A stretch of 64,000 bases of DNA from Ichthyophis bannanicus. Its lineage: Eukaryota; Chordata; Amphibia; Gymnophiona; Ichthyophiidae. A model generated the notes under the pieces. That model was not told the DNA's origin. It worked only from the letters and a program-made list of their open reading frames with translations, and did not search any database. Shown piece by piece: positions 21,247-32,703 of the stretch (positions are counted from its first letter, which is position 1; each line of letters opens with the position of its first letter). The position numbers were made by a program, and so were the translations under genes. The stretch lies in assembly GCA_033557465.1 (NCBI GenBank), contig CM066031.1, forward strand, positions 1,225,221,312-1,225,285,311, given 5' to 3'.

Positions 21247-22479
21247 ACATCCTTCATTATTGTGATTTTGTCTCTGGTTCACGCTTTGATCATTTTCCTC
21301 TTTTATTTGAGCTAAATAGAGCTTTACATGTTGCCATGCTATTATAATAGCATATCACAAGTGCCTTCCTGTGACAGGTAGCAGCTTGTAGGACTAGCCG
21401 AGGCTCAGGATGCTGTGGACAGTGGTAACAAGACCACGGGGTAGGGCGTCTTAGGATTCATGTTCATTAGGAAGCCAGAGTTCGTAGTCCCTGGCTCATG
21501 ACTATTGCAGCAATGCTGTCAGCTAAGCAGGAGGAGGAGGATATTTAACCGTGGAAAACATTTCTAAGACTAGCAAATGAAGGCTCTTGGTGCTATAGCC
21601 CAAAGCAGCTAGTTTTCATTGAGCTGGAAGTACAAAGCAGCAAGACAAAAAGGAAAACTAGAAAAGGTGCTCTAAAATTACTGTTCTTTCCAATAAGATC
21701 TTATTTAAAAGAATATTTTTCATGCAACACCATACACATTCAAACATGGGAAAAAAGTTCAAATACGTAGTTCAGGTTTCTGTAAACAGTAGAAAGAGAG
21801 GCATTAGATCTGTATATACTGCAACAAGATTTCTACACTAAGGAGGTTGACTTCTATAATCATCCAGCCACTTTCAGTGGGTATATTGTAATATTGATTG
21901 CTTATTTAATATTTATATGCACCTAAATGTTGATTTGTCATGTTTTTAATTAAAAGATTATTATTTTCTTCTTAGAATATTTATCTTTGATGCAGGCACA
22001 ACTAAAATATGTCCATGTCAGGTCTTTTTAATTTGCTTTTCCAGGTTTTGTATGTGTATTTTATCTCATTTTAATTTATTTATTTAAAGACACTTTATTA
22101 AGATAGTATTTGTTTCTTGTCTATTTTCATAAGATCCATCTTAGTTTTTTGTTTCTGTGAACAGTAGTCCAGAATAGGCATTTTCCAATGCCTGTACACA
22201 GAACAAGTCATACTCTGTAGAAATGCAGCACCCTAACACTACTATATTAATTTCCCACCCTCTACTATTGTTTGCACTGTGCAACGAAGACCTGGTCAGC
22301 ATTTAATCGGGTCTCTGCTCTGTCCCTAGAAAAATATTATTTCTATCACGAAGCCTACTACCTGTCCCCTTGATCCTCTCCCATCTCATTGGCTTACATG
22401 CCCAGGCTTCAAGAATCTCACAATCATCCTTACAATCATTAACCATAGTTTATCATCAGGTCTGCTTCCTAATTCATTG
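21247..22479. other. AT-rich spacer
   Basis: No gene recognised. Possible host unique DNA; the stretch 21,880-22,130 is strongly AT-rich. Confidence 0.45.
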
Positions 22480-23830
22480 AAGTGAGTCTTTGTTAAACCA
22501 GTTTTTAAAAAGCCAAACCTTGACACAAGCATGCCTGCAAATCACCATCCCATTTCCAACCTGCCCTAGCTCTCAAAACTGATTGAAAAGGCCGTCTACA
22601 TTTAATTGACAGATTGTGTCACACCAATGGCAGTCAGGTTTCAGGTTCAGGCACAGTACAGACACTTCAGCTGTTGCTCTTCTCAGCAAAATATGTAGTC
22701 GCTTAGATTCTGGACAAGCTGTCTTGTAGTCTCTCTTTGGCCTTATCAGCAGCTTTTGACATAGCTGACCACCCTTTATATCCTTACATTGCCTCTTAGG
22801 AATAACCTGAGTAGTCAAGTCCTTTCCTGGTTTGCATCCTTCCTCCACAACTGCACTTTTCAAGTCCTTACAGTTATTGATTTCTATTTAGCAACCTAAC
22901 CGGCTGGCACAGAGTGTCGCCCAAGGCTCGTGATCTCCCACCTTCCTTATTTTAATTCAGTTTATTCTGGCATAGGTGTGTCTGAGTTTAAAATAAATAA
23001 AATTACAAACCACCCAGACTACAGCCATTTGACAATAGTCTAATGCCTATAAGTTTGATCACATCACCCCTTTACTTGTTCTGAATCACTGGCTTCCCAT
23101 ATCCTATTGCAATGCAATGTGTGTCTTCAAGTCAATGATGACTCCTGGCGACCCAGCATCTGGGTTTTCTTGGCAATGTGACCAGAAGTATATTGCCGGG
23201 CATTTTTTCCCCGAGGCAATGGAGGGTAAAGTGACTTGTCCAAGGCCACAAGGAGTGCTAGTGGGAATCAAACCCTAGTCTCTTGGTTACCAAGCCAGTT
23301 GCTCTAACCACTAAGTTAATCTAGTTTAACATTTTGATCTTTGTCTATAAAGCCTTTTACATAGGTTTGCTGTTTATACCTCCTCGCTTTTGATACCCTA
23401 CCTCTCAACTTGTGTCCTTCATTATCAAAATGAAAACCCATTAACCACCCTAGCAGTCTCTTGTTCAAAGCTTGAAACCACGTGTCATTCCAGCTCCATC
23501 CTTGCCCGTCCCTAGATCACTTCGTGGCAAATCCTCCTATGATGAATTCAGAACTGCTCTCAAAACACTTTTTATAAATCAGTGCACACAGATTTCTTTA
23601 CTAAGCACACCATTTGCACCTAAGCTAAATCCTCCTTTGCCCTCTGACTAAATGGTTCGGTGGTGTGCACCAGCCACTGCTGAAATGACACTTGAAATTT
23701 CTTCCTTTACTGTTCCCTTTGTATCCCACGTTTGCAGTTCCTTTCCTCATTTCTATTTATTTTAATTTTGTAAACTGCCTCACTATTTAACTAGTGAGAA
23801 GCGGTATAGAAAATACAAATAAACCAATAG
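22480..23830 (+). pseudogene. L2-type LINE fossil
   Basis: The plus strand reads as a decayed L2 reverse transcriptase. Fragments such as KLIEKAVYI, QSGFRFRHSTDT and the SSAFD-like block (about 22,570-22,770) follow LINE RT order through several stops. The 3' end carries the L2-like phrase GAGAAGCGGTATAGAAAATACAAATAAA at 23,798-23,825. A SINE-like copy interrupts it at about 23,105-23,325. The active-site region is destroyed. Confidence 0.7.
23105..23325 (-). repeat. tRNA-derived SINE-like copy
   Basis: On the minus strand TAGTGGTTAGAG (about 23,301-23,312) resembles a tRNA A box and TAGGGTTTGATTCCC (23,263-23,277) a B box, at tRNA-like spacing. The rest would be the SINE body. It sits inside the L2 fossil. 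The family cannot be named from sequence alone. Confidence 0.55.
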
Positions 23831-23864
23831 AAACATACTACATCTCTCATAATGGGAGGCAAAG

Positions 23865-24075
23865 GGGAATGGATTTTGGATTTAACTCAAACCTTTTTCA
23901 GTGACATCTCGAGGTGAGTTACATTTAGGTACAGTAGGTATTTTCCTATCCCCAGAGGGTTTACAAACTAAGTTGGTACCCAAAACAATGGAGGGTTAAG
24001 TGACTTGCCTAAGATCACAAGGAGCAGCAGTGAGATTTGAAGCTGGTTTCCCTGGTTCTCAGCTTGCAGCTCTAT
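23865..24075 (-). repeat. Second SINE-like dispersed repeat
   Basis: Shares with 23,200-23,290 the phrases AATGGAGGGT(T)AA(A)GTGACTTG and CACAAGGAG, followed by a degenerate B-box-like sequence. It also has the CCCCAGAGGGTTTACAAACTAA phrase common in such repeats. No TSD identified. Confidence 0.5.
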
Positions 24076-24639
24076 TAGGCTACTCTTGGGATATAGTTGT
24101 AGCAAGGCTAAAATGCAATCTACATATTCACTGTGCTACTAAAGCTACACAAATTCGTATCAACAATCTTAACAATTTAAGCTGATACTGCTTTTGCCCT
24201 TCTAGCCACAGACTGTGGGATCAAGTACAAACCACTATTTATTTTAATTAATGTGTTATAATGAGCTTTACCATATACAACTAATATAGTTCCCAGCACA
24301 AGACCTACCTACTCAAGCTCATAATCGCATCCAAGACCTCTCGATCTGCAGCCACATCCAGTAAGAACCAAACAAATTAGCCTGCCACCTAATTTACAAC
24401 CCACTGACATATCAACAAACCTCATCTCCTCCATTGCCTCAGGTCATATTCCAGAGCCAGTCTCAGTCTGCTACAACCTGATTGGTTGTTAGAGAAGCAA
24501 TCAGTATAGCCAACAAGTTGTTCAGTCACTAAGTCACAGTCTAACTTAAACAATCAAACCTCTGACCAGAATTACTGTTGGTACTGCTCCTGTCTTCTAA
24601 ACATGATCTCAAGATACTTAACTAATTTATTAGAAAAAC
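24076..24639. other. Spacer
   Basis: No gene recognised; AT-rich DNA ahead of the CR1 element. Confidence 0.4.
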
Positions 24640-24676
24640 CTGCTTCTGACTTTGCAGGGAGAGAATATTTCCCAAC

Positions 24677-26159
24677 ATGGCTACAAACACTCAGATGAGG
24701 AAGCAATTTTTGCTAAGTTCTAGAGTTCTGCAGACAGGAGCCCTTTTTTCTTCAATTACTCGTAGCATGGGAAATAAGATTCCAGATGTTGAAGCTTTAA
24801 TTGGAGAGGCTGACTTGGATTTAGTGGCAGTTACAGAAACATCTTTCACAGAAAACCATGACTAGGATGTAACTATACCTGGCTATACTTTATTCAGAAA
24901 GGACAGGGTAGGAAGAAGGGGAGGAGGAGTGGCACTATATGTAAAAAATATTATTAAAGCTTTGCAATTACAGAGCTTAAAAGGGAGAGAGGAGGCATTT
25001 ATGGGTTAAACTAGAAAGAGGGAAAGAGAAATCTATTTGCATTGGCGTGATATACAGACCTCCCTCACAAGAGGAAGAGGTGGACGGAGAGTTAATTGAA
25101 GACATGCGCAGCATTGCTAGGAAAGGGGAAGTGCTACTGATAGGGGGTTTCAATATGCCAGATGTTGACTGGCACATTTCTGCTGCAGTATCATCTAGAA
25201 GTAATGAGATCCTGGATTCTCTACAGGGAGAACTATTCAGGCAATTGGTAACAGACCGCACACGTGAAGGGGCCATACTGGACTTGGTGCTTACCAATGG
25301 TGAAAGTGTTTCTGATGTTATAGTGGGAGATCATTTTATCACCAGATGGTGTGGTTCAGTATTAGGACTAGGGCTGTTAGAATCCATTAAAGTCTTAGAC
25401 TTTAAGAAGACTAACTTTGCCAAGATGGGCCAATACCTCATGGAGTCATTAGCAGGATGGGAACAGCTGGGGGATGTAGAAAAACAGTGGGCAAAACTTA
25501 AAGGGGATATTTTAAGGGCAACCAACCTTTTTGTTAAAATGGTAAGTAAAGGTAAAAGGAAAAGGAGACCGCTATGGCTTCCGAAAGAAGTAGCTGTAAG
25601 GGTGAAGAAAAAGAGGGAGGCTTTCATGAAATACAAGAGATCACAGAGAGAGGAAGACAGGCATCTATATTTGGAAAAACTTAGAGAAGCTAGCAAAGTA
25701 GTCAGGAAAGCAAAGATTCAAAAAGAGGAGGAAATAGCCAATGCAATAAAATGGGGGGATAAGACATTTTTCAGATATGTTAGTGAGAAGAGGAAGGGCA
25801 AAAGTGGCATTGTTAGACTCAAGGGTGAAGGGGAGGAATATGTAGAAGCTGATGAGGATAAAGCGGAATTGCTTACCAAATATTTCTATTCTGTGTTCAC
25901 AGATGAAGAACCAGGAACAGGACCTCAGAAAACACCCACAAACAGGAACAGAAGTGAGGGGCATCTTGAACAATTTTCAGAAGACTGTGTTCGTGAGAAA
26001 CTAGCACAACTTAAAGTAGACAAAGCGATGGGACCGGATGGGATACACCCTAGAATACTGAAGGAACTTGGGGACATTCTAGCAGCTCCACTGACTGACT
26101 TTTTCAATGCCTCATGGAGTCGGGAGTGGTGCCAAAGGACTAGAGAGAGGTTCAAGTAG
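24677..26159 (+). pseudogene. CR1 endonuclease and early RT region
   Basis: Apurinic-type endonuclease fragments: SMGNKIPDVEALIGE..LDLVAVTET, then IYRPPSQEEEVDGEL and LLIGGFNMPDVDWH, where GGFN replaces the usual GDFN. ILDLVLTNGE and GDHF follow, then the linker RRPLWLPKEVAVRVKKKREA and the pre-RT block KAMGPDGIHPRILKEL. A frameshift and an in-frame TAG (about 24,864) break the N-terminus. The piece ends at DIRS B. Confidence 0.88.
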
Positions 26160-26410
26160 AGCGAAGTTAACTCACCTGCAACAGGTGATCTCCGGGAACA
26201 GCAGGAATTTAGTCTTCACGTATGGGTATCATCGGTACCGACGGAGCCCGTGTGGGAAAGCTCCCCAGCGTCCAATAGGAAAGCCGTTGGGAGCATCCCA
26301 CAGCGCCTGTGTGCTGCCTTCCCGCCTTTCCAACTGTCCCTCTCCAGTTGAGTTTATAGCTGAGACAAGAGAGAGAGAGTGATACAACTCCTAAGGGAGG
26401 TGGGCGGGTT

Positions 26411-26510
26411 GTGAAGACTAAATTCCTGCTTTTCCTGGAGATCACCTGTTACAGGTGAGTAACTACGCTATCTCCAGGAACAAGCAGGAATGTAGTCTTC
26501 ACATATGGGG
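26411..26510. repeat. DIRS B internal complementary region
   Basis: GTGAAGACTAAATTCCTGC... through ...GTCTTCACATATGGGG is complementary to both outer ends of element B, as expected for DIRS circularisation. Confidence 0.9.
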
Positions 26511-26623
26511 ATTCCCTAACTGCAGATGCCAGGGAGATGACCCCAGGAAGTTGTTAGCCCTTGCAAAAGGGCCCCACTTCCTCCCATGGATCTCTGGCAT
26601 CCTACCAGATGGGTAAGAGTTGA

Positions 26624-27600
26624 TTAAATCTGAAAAAGGTGTTGAAGAACAGCTTGGCCAAACAAGGCATCCCGGCGGGAGTCCTTGTCTAAGCAGTAGT
26701 GGGCTGTGAAGGTATGTACCAAAGCCCAAGTAGATGCTCGACAGATGTCGTCGATAGACACAGAGTGAAGATGAACCACTGAGGCTGCCATGGCTCTCAC
26801 ATTGTGAGCGGTGACATGGCCTTCAAGAGGAAGTTTCTGACTCTCATAGGCAAAGGATATACACTGTGCGATCCAGTTGGACAGTGTTCTTTTGGAAACT
26901 GGAAGTCCCAAATGACTAGGATCAAAAGCAACAAAGAGTTGAGAAGATTTTCTATGTTGCTGTGTCCTTTGCAAGTAAAAAGCTAAAGATCTTTTACAGT
27001 CCAAGGTATGAAGGTTCCTTTTTGCAGTGGAGGCATGAGGCCTCGGAAAGAATACAGGAAGGCAAACCGCTTGGTTTAAATGGAAAGGCGAAACCACCTT
27101 TGGCATAAAGTGTGGATGAGTCCTAAGAACTACCTTATCATGGTGGAACCTTGTATAAAGAGGATCAGCCACTAATGCTTGCAATTCACTGATGCAACAT
27201 GCCGATGTGATTACAATGAGGAAGATGACTTTCCAGGAAAGGAATTTCAAAGATGTAGTGGCTAATGGTTCAAAGGGCGGTTTGAGCACCAGATTTAAGT
27301 CCCATGCCACCGGTGGTGGCTTAATGGAAGGCTTTGTTAAAAGAAAGCTTCTCATAAATCTCGCTATGAGAGGATGAGAGGAAATAGGTCATCCAGTTAG
27401 AGGCTTGTAAGAAGCTGCAATAGCACTAAGATGGACTCTTACTGAATTTGTCTTGAGACCCGCATTTGACAAATGAAGAAGATACTCCAGCATCAATTCC
27501 AGAGGTATCGCAAGAGGGTTAAGACTCTTCTGCGAGCACCATATGGTAAACCTTTTCCACTTAAAGGCATACAAATGTCTTGTGGAGCGTTTCCTAGAAG
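26624..27600 (-). pseudogene. Tyrosine recombinase of DIRS B, inactivated
   Basis: Same domain order as in A: YAFKWKRFTIWC at the N-terminus, H-x-x-R as TAHNVRAMAA and the Tyr block TWALVHTFTAHY. The box I arginine is lost: the SARRVSELQ motif reads SACCISELQ. A TGA at 27,389-27,391 interrupts the frame. Both changes should abolish recombination by this copy. Confidence 0.9.
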
Positions 27601-27656
27601 CATGAAGGATATCCTTTACCTTTTGGGAAAGATTAAGATCCTGAAGTTCTAGGCTT

Positions 27657-29573
27657 TCAGCAACCAGGCCCTGAGATGCAGAGACTGGGATTGGGATGTC
27701 GCACCATACCGTCCTCTTGGGAGAGAAGATCTGGAGCGGATCTCAACTCCAGAGGCGGAGCTTGAGAGATATGTAGGAGCAGAGGGTACCACGTTTGCCG
27801 TGGCCAACGTGGAGCTATGAGGATCTTATGACCTCTGTCTCTCTGAAGCTTGAATAGGGTTTTGGGGATGAGGGGAATGGGTGGGAAGGCATATAGGAAG
27901 TCCTGACCCCAGTGAAGGAGGAAGGCGTCCCTTGCCTGACAACATTGAGCCAGAATTCTGGAAAAGAACCAGGGAAGTTTGGCATTCAGCGGACTTGCAA
28001 AGAGGTCTATGTCCAGGGTTCCCCAAATCTGAAATATTTGGGCAACCTGGTCTGCATGGAGAGACCATTCGTGTGGAAGCAGAACTCGACTGAGTTTGTC
28101 TTCCCAAGAGTTTTGAATGCCTGGAAGATACACCGCAAGGAGATGAATTTGATGCTCTCTGGTGAGGGCCCATAGTCGCAAAGCTTCGTTGCATAGCGAC
28201 AGAGAGCCTGTTCCGCCCTGCTTGTTCACATAGAACATGGCTACCTGATTGTCCGTTTCAACTAGGACTGTCTTGTAGTTGAGCTTGGTGTGAAATACTC
28301 GAAGAGCAAGGAAGATTGCTCTGATCTCCAGGAGGTTGATGTGAAGACAGGCCTCCTGTGGAGTCCAGGTACCCTGGGTAAAGAGACCGTGCAGGTGGAC
28401 TCCCCATCCCACCTGTGAAGCATCTGTTAGGGTGGCTTGGGATAGGGGTTGCTGGAAAGGAGACCCCACCAGGAGGTTTCTGGGTGATCGCCACCATTGG
28501 AGGGACAAAATAAGATGGTCTGAGTTTGTTATTTTGTCCAACAGGCAACCTGAGGCCTGTGTCCACTGAGTGGATAAAGTCCAATGGGCTGCTTGCATAT
28601 GGAGGCAAGCATAAGGAACCACATGCACGGTAGATGCCATGTGGCCTAGCAATTGTAGCATTTCCCGAGCAGTGAGACAAGGTTTGAGCACTGCTTGGGA
28701 AGCTAGTTGTACTATGCGAAGACAGCGGGGCTGCGGAAGGAAAGCCATTGTCCGTCTGGTATCCAGGTGAGCTCCTATGAACTCTAGGGACTGAGTGGGA
28801 GTAAGATTGGATTTTGGGAGGTTTATGACCAGTCCCAAATACTGAAGGATTTGCATTGTGCGAAACAGAGCAGAGCTGGCTTCTGGCACTGTAGGGGCTC
28901 GAATGAGCCAGTCATCTAAGTAAGGGAAGATGAATATTCCCAGAGTGCGGAGAAATGCTGCTACCACAGTCTTGCATTTTGTGAACACTCTTGGCGCAGA
29001 AGCCAAGGCCAAAGGGAAGAACCTTGTATTGTTAGTGCTTTCCTTGAAACAGGAATCAGAGGAATCTCCTGTGATTTGGATGGATTAGAATATGAGTATA
29101 CGCATCCTTGAGATCTAGAGAACAAAGCCAATCCTGACTTTGAAGGTATGGCAGCAGAGTTCCTAGAGAGACCATTTTGAACTTCTCTCAGAACAGTTAT
29201 TTGTTCAATTCTCTGAGTTCTAAAATGGGTCTGTGTCCTCCTGTTTTCTTTGGAATTAGGAACTAGGGGGAGTAGAACCCTGTACCCGGATGGGGAATGG
29301 GTACTTCCTCTATTGTTCCTTGAGCAAGGAGCATTGTGATTTCTTGACCTAAGAGATTGTCGAGAGAAGTCTGAGAATTGAACTGTCTTATAATTGTAGG
29401 AGGGGCAGGCTGTGAAAATGAAGCTTCTACCCCTCTCTTACAATGGACAGAGTCCAATTTTCTGCTGTTATTTGGTACCATCTGTGGGCAAAATGATACA
29501 ACCTGCCTGGGATAGTTAAAGATTCTGGACCCTTCAGGGGCAGGAAGGCGAAGTTCTCTAGAAAGGAGTCAAA
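27657..29573 (-). pseudogene. Pol of DIRS B, broken
   Basis: The RT N-terminal part (LYHFAHRWYQIT, FLIPKKTGGHRPILELRELN, SLDLKDAYTHILIHP) is interrupted by several stops between 29,020 and 29,270. From 29,012 an open stretch keeps FTKCKTVVAAF, the catalytic YLDD in IFPYLDDWLIRA, RNase H (TDAS, LEIRA, ETDNQ, EDKLSR) and the methyltransferase-like YAFPPIPLIPKTLFK block. It ends at 27,657. Pol begins in the +1 frame at the gag stop. Confidence 0.88.
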
Positions 29574-29580
29574 GCCCCTG
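29566..29580 (-). promoter_or_regulatory. Candidate +1 frameshift site in DIRS B
   Basis: In gag phase the sequence is CAG GGG CTT TGA CTC. CTT TGA C is identical to the core of the bacterial release-factor-2 frameshift site. The +1 frame reads GGC TTT GAC TCC into pol. It sits at the position equivalent to the element A site. Confidence 0.6.
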
Positions 29581-31435
29581 AGGAGACTGAGTCTGCTGAG
29601 GTGGCTGAGGTTTTGCAGCTTTTGGCTTCTTTTTTTGTCTAGGTTGTTGCTGCTGTCCCTTTTAGGCAGTCTGACCTGGACGGTGTCCTTGTTGGGTATA
29701 GGAAGGATAAAACTTCTTTTTCTTATTGAAAAATGGTTTTTTAGAGGATCTTTTCTTTGCAGGATCAGCTGTAGATTTGGACAATCTATCCAATATGATA
29801 TTGTCAGCATCTATTTCATTAGCCTTCTCCTGCCAATTCTTGCCAAAGAGATTTTCTCCTGTGCAAGGAATGTTTCCTAATTTATCCTATACCCAAATTT
29901 CCAAGTCAGATGCCTGAAGCCAGGCGATCCGACGTGCACCAATGGCAACAGCAAAGGTTCTGCTTATGCACTCAAAACAGTCAAAGGCTGCACGATTAAC
30001 AAACTTGGAAACATCCTGAGCATGTTTGACAAGAGTGAGATAGTCTTGTCTTTTGTCATCACGAAGAAGGGGGCTCATAAGCTCCAAGTCCCCTGTGACC
30101 TCTTTCAGGAACATTCCCATATACAAGATATAGGAACTGATCCTAGCTGAGAGCATGAAAGCTTGGAAGCATCAACGCCCAAAGGCATCGAGAGTCCTAC
30201 ATTCACGACCTGGAGGATTGGATGCATGTCTCTTTGCACTTTTCATCCTTCTCATGGCTGATTCCACCACCATTGAATGGTGTGGTAATTGAGTTTTTTG
30301 AAAGCCAGGACAAGGTGGAACTCGATACATGGTATTGAGTCTTCGAGAATGAGAAGATGTGGTTAAAGGTGTTTCCCACATCCTTAGCATAAGATCATGT
30401 AAGATCTCATGAACAGGCAGAGTAGCTGCCTCTTTGGGAGACTTAGGGTATTGGAGGATTTCCAACTCCTTTGCCCTAGGCTCTTTTTCAGGAGCTACTG
30501 TGATGGAAAGGCCTCAGGCCACATCACGGATAAAGTCCTGAAAGGACATATCCTCTGGCAGAAACATTCTGCGCTGAGGAGAAGAGGAATCCTCGGGGAG
30601 AAGTTCTCTGGTATCGACAGAGTCTTCAGACTCATTCGAGGATTCAAAATATCTCCGATCCTGGTGATCGTGCAAAGCACAGTACCAGTATCGATCAAAA
30701 TCAGTATCGGGTTATTCGGGAACCGATCTGCCGATGCCAAGACAGATGCATGACTCGGAACGGGTGGCATACCTGCCGATGTCGATGCAGTCGGTACTGG
30801 TATCGGTTGAGGTGTCTAAAGTGGTTTCAACGGTACTGAAGCCGTGAGAAGAGCCGCTAGACTGCATTCGATAGCAAGGAACCTCTGGTCTATCGACGCT
30901 GCCGATGCTTGGGTGTCAGCACCGGCAGAAGCGGCCAGAACACCAGAGCATGGCGCCTGTAGTTCTGCCGAGGTTGAGGCCTCGAGAACATCCTGGAGCC
31001 CCGTTAATGCTTTGAAAGCCGAAGCCTCCTGCCGGGGCAGTTTTGCCGGTGAAAATTCCTCAAGGGCAACGCCAGGGGCATCTCGATACTTAGAGGAGAT
31101 CTACCCTTTGAGGACTGGCTAGATTTATGTTTAGTTACCCGAGATCCATGGGAGGAAGATGAAGCCCTGGAGGACGTCGATGCAACAGATGTCGCGTCTG
31201 AGAGAAAAAAGGTGCTAAGTTTAGCAGCTCGGTTCTGCCGGCCCCTTTTTGACATCTTGCCACAGGAGAGGCACTCTAAAATAGAGTCAGGACCTAAACA
31301 TTTGAGACACCAATCATGGGTGTCGGTGACGGAAATGGTACCGCCACATTTAGAACATTTCTTAAAACCTGAAGTAGGTTTTTCCATTTTTAAGGAAAAA
31401 TTGGGCCTAATGCCCAAAATGGCACCTAGCACCAA
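29569..31435 (-). pseudogene. Gag-like ORF1 of DIRS B, frameshifted
   Basis: N-terminal zinc array MEKPTSGFKKCSKCGG with the DTHDWCLKCLG motif, as in A. A serine-rich middle breaks frame between about 31,004 and 30,465. The conserved block MRKMW-like (LMLRMWETPLTTS), LPHHSMVVESAMRRMKS, ILYMGMFLKEVTGDLE and GARRIAWLQASDLEIW continues to a Lys/Pro/Gln tail ending at TGA 29,569. A TGA-type break near 30,160 is also present. Confidence 0.85.
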
Positions 31436-31778
31436 GGAAAAAAAGTTCCTTTAGTAAACCACTTCAGAAACTATAGATTTTTTTTTTTTAGAAGAAAGAA
31501 CCGGCGGCACCGGTATACTGTCGAGGGAAGGCAGATGCGACCACAAAAACAGATTAAAGACAAAATTTTCTGCGGTGACAGGGTATGTGACCTGTCGGCT
31601 CCGCAGAAAATGAAGAACTGGAGAGGGACAGTTGGAAAGGCAGGAAGGCAGCATGCAGGCGCTGTGGGATGCTCCCAAAGGCTTTCCTATTGGAAGCTGG
31701 GGAGCGTTCCCACGCGGGCTCCGTCGGTACCGACGATACCCATATGTGAAGACTATATTCCTGGTTGTTCCTGGAGAT

Positions 31779-32335
31779 TGCCTTTACAGCGGAAGTAAGG
31801 ATGTGGTTGAAAACTACAGACCAGTTAGTTTAACTTCGGTGGTGAGTAAATTATTGGAAACGCTGCTTAAAGAGAAAATAGTGAGGTTTCTGGAGTCCAG
31901 CGCATTACAGGATCCGAGACAGCATGGATTCACCAGTGGCAGGTCTTGTCAGACAAATCTGATTGATTTCTTTGACTGGGTGACCAGGGAGTTGGACCGA
32001 GGGAGAGCCCTAGATGTGGTGTATTTAGATTTCAGTAAAGCCTTTGACACTGTTCCTCACAGGCGACTTATAAACAAACTGAACACCCTAGGCATGGACC
32101 CTAAAGTTACTGCTTGGGTTAGAAATTGATTGTGTGGGAGGCGACAGAGTACAGGTAAATGGAGCTCACTGAGGAAAAGGACATTACCAGTGGTGTGCCC
32201 CAGGGATCTGTCCTTGGTCTGATTCTTTTTAACATCTTTGTTAGTGATATAGCGGAAGGGCTGTCGGGTAAGGTTTGCCTCTTTGCGGATGATACCAAAA
32301 TCTGCAATAGAGTGGACACCCAGGAACGTGTAGAT
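31779..32335 (+). pseudogene. CR1 reverse transcriptase core
   Basis: Open from the start of the piece: ENYRPVSLTSVVSKLLE, QHGFTSGRSCQTNL, VVYLDFSKAFDTVPHRRL (first catalytic Asp), then a frame break near 32,125 and SGVPQGSVLG with FADDTK (catalytic Asp pair). It continues directly from the endonuclease part left of DIRS B, and its right edge is cut by DIRS C. Confidence 0.9.
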
Positions 32336-32703
32336 AAAGCACAGTTACTTAACCTGCAACAGGTGATCTCTGGGAACAGCAGGAATGTCTTCACATATGG
32401 GTACGTCGGTACCGATGGAGTCTGCGCGGGAACGCTTCCCAGCGTCCAATCAAGAGCTTTTGGAAGCATCCCAGCACGCCTGCATGCTGCCTTCCCGCCT
32501 TTCCCAACTGCCTCTCCTCAGTTAAGTTTTAAAGCTGAGACAAAGAGAGAGAGAAAGGAAAGGAAAGATAGATAGAGAGACAACTCCTGGGGAGGTGGGT
32601 GGGTTGTGAAGACTTATTCCTGCTGTTCCCAGAGATCACCTGTTACAGGTAAGTAACTGTGCTATCTCCAGGAACAAGCAGGAATGAGTCTTCACATATG
32701 GGG

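Larger units (their letters stand above)
26160..31778 (-). mobile_element. DIRS retrotransposon B, inserted in CR1
   Basis: A 5.6-kb DIRS element with ITRs at 26,160-26,352 and 31,616-31,778, an ICR at 26,411-26,510 and the minus-strand order gag, pol, YR. The ICR junction GGAGAT|AGCGTAGTTACTC defines the ends. It belongs to the same lineage as A in gene content, but its ITR core is CATCGGTACCGACGG, shared with C. Stops, frameshifts and CpG decay mark it as older than A. Confidence 0.93.
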